From an uncultured archaeon (GTDB taxonomy: Archaea; Micrarchaeota; Micrarchaeia; Micrarchaeales; CABMGC01), in the NCBI GenBank assembly GCA_902385515.1, contig CABMGC010000029.1, positions 1 through 6,942 of the forward strand: 6,942 nt of DNA. The letters run 5' to 3'. Shown one piece after another: positions 1 to 5,887 of the stretch. The notes below the pieces were generated by a model, which was not told where the DNA came from, did not search any database, and saw nothing but the letters and a program-made list of their open reading frames with translations. A program made the translations under genes and the position numbers. The first letter of the stretch is position 1; every line of letters begins with the position of its first letter.

Positions 1-1
1 A

Positions 2-2395
2 TGGGGCCAGGCGGACACAGTCACTGCGAAGGGCATCTCCAACTCGGACGATATGGAAATAATAATCGACGGGACCACTGTTGCGAGCGGCAAGGGCACC
101 GTGACGTACAACATATGCGGCGTGACTAGCGACACGTCGACGTGCCTCGCCCCGGGCACGCACCACATAGTGTCTAACGACGCAGCCAACGGCAGGCAGA
201 CGAGCTATGATTTGGTGGTCAACCCGACCCCGAGGCTCCTGCTCGGAAGCCTCGTTGTAACGATAGGCGCAGGTGCCTCGGGCGGGCAGATGTGCACGCC
301 GACCCTGATATCCGCCAACGCCGTCAATCCCTCGGACTCGGTCACCCTTGACGTCCTTTACCCTGGCGGCGCAATACTTGCGGCCAACACTGTCGCCGGA
401 TACGCGACGGTCAACATACCTGTGAGCGGTGGCCTGTGCAACAACCTGTACTCCAGCACTACTCCCTACACGGTGGTGGCGCAGGAGGGAAGCTGGAAGG
501 TGCAGCAGAACCTGTACGTCCTGTCAACGGTCGTGAGCGGGGGCACTCCTGGATTAACTGGCGCGCAGCAGACCCTGACTAGCAGCATGAGCGGCGAGGC
601 GCTGATACCTTACACTTACCAGGACACCATAACAAACGCATACACCAACGTCTACGTGTACAACGACGGCGTTTGCACCGAGCACGACCCCGGCCCAGGC
701 TGTAGGGGCAAATGCTGTCCCTCATACACCTGCATCGGCAACGATGGCGGGCCCGTCTCCACGACGACCTATTATCCTGGAGGCGACTCGTGCCCCGTGA
801 CATACATAGGCGCGCCAGCCTTCGGCAAGCTCACCCCCGACTCATCGTCGGTCACAAACACTGTATTCAACTACGCGATAATCAACGGCCAGCTCGACGA
901 GATACTCACAGCGACCGTCGAGGGGGGCGACACGTATTTGCAGAACCTGGTGACCAAGGGCCTCTACGTGCCAAACATGTCCAACTTCGACGCAATCATA
1001 ACGCCGCAGGTCCTCTACGAGCTGCAGAACAACAGGCACTTCGGCAGGCTGTACACGAACGACACCGCATGCGCGCCAGGCTGGGACTGCTCGCAGAACA
1101 TGCAGTACGTGCTCAACGCGACGGTCCAGGAGCATTACACAGACGGCCTGTACGCGCAGGTGGGCAGCGGAGGACTGTACAAGCTCCTCGGAGTGGTGCC
1201 TTTCAACCCGGTCAAGTACGGATCCGACCTCATAGACAGCGCCAGGAAGGCGGTCGCCATAGGGGCCGGCAACGTGATAACCTACTCGTATCTGGACACC
1301 AGGCTCACCAAGTACGTGCCCCTCTTTGACCTCTACAAGGAGATAGCGTACGCAAGCCCCCTTAAGATGTACCTGAACACCACGCAGTACGTCGAAGGAA
1401 GCCAGACTTCCAACGTGCTCGGCTACCACAGGTTCATCATAGTCACCATGGACAGGTTCAACAACACCATCTACACTCCCCTGGACGTGGACGTGGCCAA
1501 CCCTGTCACCATAACGTTCAACGTGACCCAGCAGGTCGACACTAATAACGCCAACCAGACCGTGCTCTTCGTGCAGGGCAGAGCAGGAACCTATTCGAAC
1601 CTGGATACGATCTTCACGCCGCTGTCCGCGAACCAGGAGGTCTATCTTTACTACAACACGAACCTTGACTTCGTAAGCTTCAATTCGGTCACGAACCCGA
1701 GGGACGCCATATTCTGCGGGTACAACCTGCAGAGCAGCAACAAGAACCTAGACTGCCAGCAGTCGGACCCCGTGTACACTGGCAGGCAGCTGCACTCCGA
1801 CCTTGTCACCTACGCTCCCTCGTTCAACGCGCTGGGCTCGTGCAACCCGCCTCCGAACAGCCTGCTGGCCAAGACGTGGGGCCAGTGCAACGTGTACGGC
1901 AGCGACGGAATGAATGCGATACCGCAGACCTGCGGCAGCAGCGGAACGGGCAACACCATGTACTGCATGCCCCTGTTTTCGAACGGCACGGGAACGTGCA
2001 CGTCGCAGCTGGGACTGTTCTCCGTTGCGAAGGTTGCTGGCGACGGGACTTTCAACGCCCTGATCACGGCCTGCGGCAGCAGGCAGGACTCCATACTGGC
2101 AAAGTATTATGGATGGCCCCCGCCGGAGCCCATACAGGTCACGCAAAGGGCCCTGGCGCAGTCAGCTGACTTCGTCAACTCCGCGGGCCCGGCAGTGACG
2201 GCAAACCAGCTGAACTACTATTTCCAGCCGACCCAGACGTCGGTGACTTTCCAGATCGGGCTGTTCGAGCTTGACTACGGCAGCCTCGGGGTGCTGACCC
2301 TGGCGGTCGGCGCGGTGGCAGCGCTGCTGCTGATGTTCGCAATGAAAGGCAGGCGCAAAGAAAGAGCGAATGGAAAGAGGGACGGCAGCGGCTGA
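2..2395 (+). CDS. Large cysteine-rich cell-surface protein with C-terminal membrane anchor (5' end outside window)
   Basis: The reading frame is open from base 2, so the gene starts before the window; 797 residues are visible. The Met codon at 53 lies inside what reads as a continuous domain and has no ribosome-binding site, so I do not use it as the start. Residue numbers below count from that Met. The chain is rich in Thr, Ser, Asn, Gly, Tyr and Val, as in beta-rich extracellular proteins. It has 20 cysteines (for example 22, 31, 81, 129, a cluster at 208-247, and eight from 555 to 674) and eight N-X-S/T sequons (N308, 336, 355, 442, 470, 490, 501, 644). A membrane helix at about 743-764 is followed by a basic tail (KGRRKER), which predicts an outside N-terminus and inside C-terminus. 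The signal peptide must lie upstream. I do not recognise the family; S-layer-like, adhesin or secretion-associated roles are all possible. The gene converges on its right-hand neighbour, 54 bases away. Confidence 0.9.
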   Translation, partial: WGQADTVTAKGISNSDDMEIIIDGTTVASGKGTVTYNICGVTSDTSTCLAPGTHHIVSNDAANGRQTSYDLVVNPTPRLLLGSLVVTIGAGASGGQMCTPTLISANAVNPSDSVTLDVLYPGGAILAANTVAGYATVNIPVSGGLCNNLYSSTTPYTVVAQEGSWKVQQNLYVLSTVVSGGTPGLTGAQQTLTSSMSGEALIPYTYQDTITNAYTNVYVYNDGVCTEHDPGPGCRGKCCPSYTCIGNDGGPVSTTTYYPGGDSCPVTYIGAPAFGKLTPDSSSVTNTVFNYAIINGQLDEILTATVEGGDTYLQNLVTKGLYVPNMSNFDAIITPQVLYELQNNRHFGRLYTNDTACAPGWDCSQNMQYVLNATVQEHYTDGLYAQVGSGGLYKLLGVVPFNPVKYGSDLIDSARKAVAIGAGNVITYSYLDTRLTKYVPLFDLYKEIAYASPLKMYLNTTQYVEGSQTSNVLGYHRFIIVTMDRFNNTIYTPLDVDVANPVTITFNVTQQVDTNNANQTVLFVQGRAGTYSNLDTIFTPLSANQEVYLYYNTNLDFVSFNSVTNPRDAIFCGYNLQSSNKNLDCQQSDPVYTGRQLHSDLVTYAPSFNALGSCNPPPNSLLAKTWGQCNVYGSDGMNAIPQTCGSSGTGNTMYCMPLFSNGTGTCTSQLGLFSVAKVAGDGTFNALITACGSRQDSILAKYYGWPPPEPIQVTQRALAQSADFVNSAGPAVTANQLNYYFQPTQTSVTFQIGLFELDYGSLGVLTLAVGAVAALLLMFAMKGRRKERANGKRDGSG
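674..793 (+). other. Six-cysteine module with knottin-like C-C-CC-C-C spacing inside the surface protein
   Basis: Within the surface protein, cysteines 208, 217, 221, 222, 227 and 247 (numbered from the Met at base 53) follow the pattern C-X8-C-X3-CC-X4-C-X19-C. The core reads CRGKCCPSYTC. This cysteine order is that of inhibitor-cystine-knot (knottin) peptides. The first and last loops are slightly longer than those usual in small toxins and protease inhibitors. Gly, Pro and Asp between the cysteines suit tight turns. The disulfide pairing is not visible from sequence, so a knot fold is inference; a simple disulfide-stapled loop is the alternative. Confidence 0.45.
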
Positions 2396-2399
2396 AGGC

Positions 2400-2418
2400 C
2401 AGGGCGCAAACAGCCCTG
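2400..2418. terminator. Hairpin in the convergent intergenic gap, possible 3'-end signal
   Basis: CAGGGC (2400-2405) pairs perfectly with GCCCTG (2413-2418) around a 7-base loop. It lies just after the stop codon of the surface-protein gene and about 30 bases from the stop of the opposing gene. There is no T-run after it on either strand, so it is not a classic archaeal oligo-T terminator. It may only stabilise the transcript end. Confidence 0.35.
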
Positions 2419-2449
2419 ACCCGCCATCCTGCCGAAGGCCCTTGGAAGA

Positions 2450-3922
2450 CTAGATCCTTATCTCCGAAGGGGCGGCGCTCTCTTCGGCTCCGGCCTCGGT
2501 CAGCTCCAACTCGAAAGGATTGATCTCAGGGAAAGTCGTCTTCTTTTTGCGGGTGGCCGCCTTGAGCAGTTCAAGGTGCGCGAAATGCCTATCCAGCATT
2601 CCCCTCAGCTTGTCCTCCTCGATCTTGCTCTGGCTCGCTATCGCCCTGACAACGGTGTCTATCTGCGTCTTTATCGCAGCCTCTTCCTTCTCGATAGCAG
2701 CATCAAGATACCTTTTGACCTCCCTTTTGTGGTCCTCGTCCGTCTTTACCTTAACCACCTTAAGGTTCAGTTCCTTCGCCTTGTCAGCCGCGACCTTGTT
2801 GATGCCCTGCAGGATGCCGTATATTGCGGCCTTGTTCGGCTGGCCCTTGTCGAAATCCACGAGCACCTGCCCGGTGCCGAAGTACAGCTTCATCTCGGCG
2901 TTCAGCACAGCCAGCTTCTCCTTAAGGGCAGGGTCTCCGCTCTTAAGCTCGCCTATCGACTTCAAGAGATCTTTTCCGTTTTCATCAAACTGGTCTATTA
3001 CCGTGCGGGTCACTTCGGCTGCCGCCTCCTGCATAAGGGCGGTGTCCGTTGCCGTGACCGGGGCGGTTGCCTTCTGCGGCGAGGTGGCGGTTGCCGGCTT
3101 AGGATTCTTGGCCTCGTCGAGTATGCCCTGGAGCCCGGACAAAGCTATTACCGGATCGGTAGACTTAAGGTCGGAGAGATTCTGCCTGAGCAAGAAATCC
3201 GCACCGTCAAAGACCGCCAGCATCTTCCTGCCTTCCGCAGGGTGGTTGACCTTATCGAGCGTTGCGCCGCAGGCCGAACCCAGCACTGCAGCATACTCGA
3301 CGTTCTTCGCCAGCCCGGTGATCCTGACGTCTTCGGCTATCGCGAATATGTTCTCGAAGTAAGTGTCTATGCTTCCGCCGACGTTGGACTTCGGCATCGC
3401 TCCCTTGAATATCTCCTTTACGTGCGCCGCGGACTGCGAGGCGAAGCTCTTTGAGGACTTGCCCTCTGCCATGGCCACGTAGCTGTCCACCGCGTCCTTG
3501 AGCTCGGCGACCTTCTCCAAGGGACCGGAGTGGCGGGAGGTCGCTTCGTTCACAGACTTCACGCTTTCCGTTTCGGTGGCCAGCAGCAGGTCCATGAATT
3601 TGCCCTGCTGCAGTACGCCCTCGTCGCTTACGCTCTTTGCCAGGATCTCCTCCTTGGCCTTCTGGGCCGCCTCGTCGGCGTTCCTGAGCTCGGCCGGAAG
3701 CGCATCGATCTCCTCGCGCAGCCTTCGGATGACATCTTTCTGATTTGCGTTAAGCAGCTTGAACTGCGAACCGCTGTTCTCGGACAGATCCTCAAGCTTG
3801 GACAGGGAGTCTTTCAGCCCGATCATCAGCTCGACCACGGGCTTCACCTCCTTCTTGACGCTCTCTACTGAAGATTGGGCCTGGCCCCTCCCCTCGCTCT
3901 TATAATTGATAACGGTCGCCAC
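2450..3922 (-). CDS. Soluble helical, coiled-coil-prone protein of unknown function, 490 aa
   Basis: The start codon is GTG (bases 3922-3920), chosen because a TATA box centred about 37 bases upstream would place transcription start roughly 11 bases ahead of it. The short leader contains a weak AGGGAT purine match. The first internal Met is residue 33. The protein is rich in Lys, Glu, Asp and Ala, has no membrane segment or signal peptide and only one cysteine (C218), so it is probably cytoplasmic. Amphipathic, coiled-coil-like stretches occur at about 15-145 and 395-460. A low-complexity Pro/Ala/Thr linker at about 274-293 separates an N-terminal helical half from a C-terminal half that includes a more compact-looking patch at 346-390. 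The end is acidic (ELELTEAGAEE). I recognise no family or catalytic motif. It is divergent from the membrane-protein gene at 4059 and may be co-regulated with it; a scaffold or partner role is a guess. Confidence 0.88.
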   Translation of the reverse strand: MATVINYKSEGRGQAQSSVESVKKEVKPVVELMIGLKDSLSKLEDLSENSGSQFKLLNANQKDVIRRLREEIDALPAELRNADEAAQKAKEEILAKSVSDEGVLQQGKFMDLLLATETESVKSVNEATSRHSGPLEKVAELKDAVDSYVAMAEGKSSKSFASQSAAHVKEIFKGAMPKSNVGGSIDTYFENIFAIAEDVRITGLAKNVEYAAVLGSACGATLDKVNHPAEGRKMLAVFDGADFLLRQNLSDLKSTDPVIALSGLQGILDEAKNPKPATATSPQKATAPVTATDTALMQEAAAEVTRTVIDQFDENGKDLLKSIGELKSGDPALKEKLAVLNAEMKLYFGTGQVLVDFDKGQPNKAAIYGILQGINKVAADKAKELNLKVVKVKTDEDHKREVKRYLDAAIEKEEAAIKTQIDTVVRAIASQSKIEEDKLRGMLDRHFAHLELLKAATRKKKTTFPEINPFELELTEAGAEESAAPSEIRI

Positions 3923-3955
3923 GAAAATCCCTAAGTCAGCTTATGCCTCCCGCCG

Positions 3956-3963
3956 TTTATATA
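3956..3963 (-). promoter_or_regulatory. TATA box for the 490-aa helical protein gene
   Basis: The minus strand reads TATATAAA here, a near-perfect archaeal TATA element. Its centre is about 37 bases from the GTG start. With the usual TATA-to-start distance of roughly 26 bases, transcription would begin near 3933, giving a leader of about 11 bases. Confidence 0.7.
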
Positions 3964-3988
3964 GATTTGCGTGAAAAAGCCGCCCGCT

Positions 3989-4002
3989 GCGGCCAGGGCC
4001 GC
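3989..4002. repeat. G+C-rich inverted repeat between two divergent promoters, candidate operator
   Basis: GCGGCC (3989-3994) and GGCCGC (3997-4002) form a perfect dyad with a 2-base spacer. An overlapping alternative dyad, AGGGC-CGC-GCCCT, spans 3995-4007. The repeat lies about 36 bases from the centre of the left TATA box and 30 from that of the right one. A regulator bound here could act on both genes, but simple G+C-rich sequence could also give this by chance. Confidence 0.3.
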
Positions 4003-4021
4003 GCCCTCGCCGCGAGATAGC

Positions 4022-4029
4022 TATTTATA
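4022..4029 (+). promoter_or_regulatory. TATA box for the 466-aa membrane protein gene
   Basis: TATTTATA is centred about 33 bases before the ATG at 4059. The expected transcription start is near 4051, so the mRNA would carry only about 8 leader bases and no clear Shine-Dalgarno sequence. Confidence 0.65.
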
Positions 4030-4058
4030 CGCGTCAATGCACAAGATTATCGATTGGG

Positions 4059-5459
4059 ATGCTGCAAGCGCTTCTGCCGATAGCCCTGACGTTCGGTTCT
4101 ATAAACGCACTCGTGCCGCTGCTCATCATAATAATACTCATAGGCGCGGCCGCGGGCATGACGCGGGGATACGACATATTCAACGTATTCGGCATCAGTT
4201 TCATAGCTGGCATCGGCTCCGGAAACAAGGGCTCGCTAAGAGGCGCCTCAGCGTTCGGAGCGCCCAAGCCAGGAAAGATTTCGTCGGAGGCGACGGTTCT
4301 TCGAAAGGCAGGGGGGATAAGAAGGGCAGTGAACAAAACGGCCGCGACGCAGGCCGCGAAGTCGCGGGACCTCGCGGCGTCTATAAGGGCGGCGGGAAAT
4401 ACGCAGTACCTCCCCGGAGCAACTGCCGAGCAGCACGCGGCCGCGGCGGACAAGCGCGCGCAGTTCTACGAAAATGTGGCCAAGCACACCTCGGATACGA
4501 GCGCGATGACTTTGCTGAATCCCGCGGGAAGACTGGCAAACGACATAATGAAGCGGAGGGCCGCAAAGGCCACTGAGCAACAGAGGGCCGCTCTCGCAAA
4601 ATCCCTGGAGGAGCACGCCAAAAAGGTTGCGCAACAGAAGTCGGGATTCGCGACCAAAATGCAGAACGTGAAGACCGCAGTCAGCGTAATTACGCCTTTC
4701 GGGACCAGGGGGGAGTACAACTCCGTGCTGGAGCAGCTCAAGAATCCGGGCCTAAGCGAACAGGATCGGCGCCTGCTTCTGAGAAGGGCGGAGAGGCTCA
4801 GGAACGCGCTTGGCATACCTGGGCCCACGAGCGCGGCGGAGCTCGGCGCGCTGGAAACGCCCCTCAAGAAGGGCGATCTGGGAGGCGTGGAAGGCACTTT
4901 CAAAAGGAACCTGGATAAGCAGTTCGAAACCCAGCGGGCCCTGAGAAGGGGGGAGATAATCAACGAAGGCGAGTACAGGAAGATGCAGGATTACGCCAGG
5001 AGAAACGATAACATCATAAAAGGGCACGAACTGCTCGCCCGCATAGAGCAGGAAGCCGAGAGGAACCCCAACTGGCAGCAGACCACGAGCGCTAGGCTTC
5101 TGGTCGACATATACTCCGATGCGAAGACAAGGCCGGACAGCCTGACGGTACGCGCAATCAACGAGAACTACGTTAACCCCTACATAAGCGATTATTCGCA
5201 CGTGCCGTACGAAAGAAGCCAGAGGGAGAAACTTCATGACGTGCTTACCTCGGCCGCAGGAGAGGAATCCAAACCTGCTGCCGCCGCGACGGTCGGCGCG
5301 GGGGCCGTGGTCGCGCTGATCGGCGGGGGCCCGGTCGCGCTGGCGGTGGGCGCAGTCATAGCATACGGCGTGCACGAGAACAACAAGAGAGTCAGCAGGA
5401 TGATCGCAGACCATTACGCCGCATACAACGGCCACGTGGTACAGCTGGAGGAGAAGTAA
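4059..5459 (+). CDS. Membrane-associated protein with hydrophobic segments at both ends and a charged helical middle, 466 aa
   Basis: The ATG start is supported by a TATA box about 33 bases upstream and by the hydrophobic N-terminus that begins at once. Residues about 4-33 are strongly hydrophobic (core LLIIIILIGAAAG), enough for one long or two short membrane segments. A second moderately hydrophobic stretch follows at about 39-54 (FNVFGISFIAGIG). From about 57 to 405 the chain is Ala-, Lys-, Arg-, Glu- and Gln-rich and mainly helical, with a basic section at 60-110 and coiled-coil-like runs at 160-200 and 235-335. A Gly/Ala/Val-rich hydrophobic stretch at about 407-437 could be a membrane helix or hairpin. 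The tail is short and polar. It has no cysteine. I recognise no family. The design, hydrophobic ends tethering a large soluble middle, could suit an envelope or secretion-apparatus component, but this is inference. The ORF continues past other frames without interruption and ends with TAA at 5457-5459. Confidence 0.9.
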   Translation: MLQALLPIALTFGSINALVPLLIIIILIGAAAGMTRGYDIFNVFGISFIAGIGSGNKGSLRGASAFGAPKPGKISSEATVLRKAGGIRRAVNKTAATQAAKSRDLAASIRAAGNTQYLPGATAEQHAAAADKRAQFYENVAKHTSDTSAMTLLNPAGRLANDIMKRRAAKATEQQRAALAKSLEEHAKKVAQQKSGFATKMQNVKTAVSVITPFGTRGEYNSVLEQLKNPGLSEQDRRLLLRRAERLRNALGIPGPTSAAELGALETPLKKGDLGGVEGTFKRNLDKQFETQRALRRGEIINEGEYRKMQDYARRNDNIIKGHELLARIEQEAERNPNWQQTTSARLLVDIYSDAKTRPDSLTVRAINENYVNPYISDYSHVPYERSQREKLHDVLTSAAGEESKPAAAATVGAGAVVALIGGGPVALAVGAVIAYGVHENNKRVSRMIADHYAAYNGHVVQLEEK

Positions 5460-5502
5460 TAGGACCCGCGGCACACAGAAACGCCGCAGGCGCAAACAGG
5501 TA

Positions 5503-5523
5503 CTAGCCCAAAAGCGGGACTAG
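5503..5523. terminator. Bulged hairpin between convergent genes, possible 3'-end signal
   Basis: CTAGCCC (5503-5509) pairs with GGG plus CTAG (5516-5523) with one bulged A at 5519 and a 6-base loop. A weaker stem, GCGGC/GCCGC, lies just before it at 5468-5472 and 5483-5487. Both sit in the 76-base gap between the stops of the membrane-protein gene (+) and the acidic microprotein (-), where a two-way transcript end is expected. No T-run follows the main hairpin, so the call is tentative. Confidence 0.3.
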
Positions 5524-5535
5524 ACGGGAATGAAA

Positions 5536-5658
5536 TCAGAACTCGTCAGATTCGTCGTCGAGGTCGCCCTCGCCGCCTTCCTCGTCGAAGTCGTCATCCA
5601 TATCGTCGTCTTCGTCATTTTCTTCGTTGTCTTCTTCATCCTCCGTTGTTTTAGGCAT
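5536..5658 (-). CDS. Very acidic 40-aa microprotein
   Basis: The minus strand encodes 40 residues from ATG (5658-5656) to TGA (5538-5536). The protein begins MPKTTEDEED and ends LDDESDEF. About two thirds of it is Asp or Glu, with Gly, Asn and a few Phe, and only one Lys, so it should be strongly negative and disordered. The ATG at 5658 is preferred because GAAGGTCGAT, a plausible ribosome-binding stretch, lies just upstream and a TATA box at 5708-5715 would give a leader of about 27 bases. In-frame ATGs at 5688 and 5694 would add 10 or 12 residues (MRMRFTELKVDN); an in-frame stop lies at 5709-5707. It converges on the membrane-protein gene and diverges from the tRNA. The function is unknown; binding to a basic protein or DNA mimicry are possibilities only. 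Confidence 0.65.
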   Translation of the reverse strand: MPKTTEDEEDNEENDEDDDMDDDFDEEGGEGDLDDESDEF

Positions 5659-5707
5659 GTTATCGACCTTCAATTCAGTAAATCGCATTCTCATTATATA
5701 GAAAAAC

Positions 5708-5715
5708 TATTTAAA
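5708..5715 (-). promoter_or_regulatory. TATA box for the acidic microprotein gene
   Basis: The minus strand reads TTTAAATA, preceded by GCC. Start of transcription is expected near 5685, between the in-frame ATGs at 5688 and 5658. A second A+T element (TATATAAT, 5693-5700) lies closer and would give a leader of about 12 bases to the ATG at 5658. Either supports the 40-residue form. Confidence 0.5.
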
Positions 5716-5760
5716 GGCATACGCTACGTTTCGCAATGAAGACGGTATCGGGCAAAAACC

Positions 5761-5768
5761 GTTATAAA
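5761..5768 (+). promoter_or_regulatory. TATA box of the tRNA-Ala gene
   Basis: GTTATAAA is centred about 28 bases before the mature tRNA 5' end, with an A-rich tract (AAAAACC) just upstream in the position of a TFB-recognition element. This is the usual arrangement for an archaeal tRNA promoter. The arms of an imperfect inverted repeat, ACGGT (5742-5746) and ACCGT (5758-5762), run into its left edge. Confidence 0.7.
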
Positions 5769-5792
5769 CCAGACCGACAGAATAAACTCCAT

Positions 5793-5864
5793 GGGCTCGT
5801 AGCGCAACGGTAGCGCGCCTCGTTTGCAACGAGGAGGTTGCGGGTTCAAATCCCGCCGAGTCCA
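5793..5864 (+). tRNA. tRNA-Ala (anticodon UGC)
   Basis: A complete 72-base cloverleaf can be folded. The acceptor stem GGGCTCG (5793-5799) pairs with CGAGTCC (5857-5863) and includes the G3:U70 wobble pair, the main identity element for alanyl-tRNA synthetase; the discriminator is A (5864). The D stem is GCGC/GCGC (5802-5805, 5813-5816). The anticodon stem CCTCG/CGAGG encloses the loop TTTGCAA, giving anticodon TGC at 5825-5827. The T arm is GCGGG-TTCAAAT-CCCGC (5840-5856). Positions 15 and 48 are A and T, a consistent Levitt pair. No intron is present and the 3' CCA is not encoded, so it must be added by the CCA-adding enzyme. The gene is transcribed from its own TATA box and stands alone. 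Confidence 0.97.
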
Positions 5865-5887
5865 TTTCGGCTTCTGCAGCCATCGCG

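Noticed and set aside
53..55. ATG as the start of the surface protein
   Set aside because: The frame continues upstream to base 2 with sequence of the same character, there is no ribosome-binding site and no signal peptide follows.
712..2169. Several Arg- and His-rich open frames on both strands inside the surface-protein gene
   Set aside because: They are frame shadows in G+C-rich sequence; only frame 2 on the plus strand gives plausible secreted-protein features.
2520..3454. Two long plus-strand open frames inside the 490-aa minus-strand gene
   Set aside because: Ser/Ala/Leu-rich or Arg/Leu-rich composition typical of antisense shadows; no promoter or ribosome-binding site, and the minus frame has both a TATA box and coherent composition.
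3971..4576. Plus-strand open frame of 201 aa overlapping the start of the membrane-protein gene
   Set aside because: It is Arg/His/Gly-rich with no domain character and overlaps the better-supported frame at 4059, which has a TATA box at the right distance and clear hydrophobic segments.
4752..5495. Minus-strand 247-aa open frame opposite the membrane-protein gene
   Set aside because: Composition rich in Arg, Val, Cys and His without a domain; it overlaps a gene with strong independent support.
5530..5739. Plus-strand 69-aa hydrophobic open frame that looks like a small membrane protein
   Set aside because: It is the antisense of Asp/Glu codons of the acidic microprotein: GAC and GAA read backwards give Val and Phe. 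Its frame also runs into the promoter region of that gene.
5793..5864. tRNA gene as an integration (att) site for a mobile element
   Set aside because: I find no second copy of the tRNA 3' end in the window and no integrase gene.
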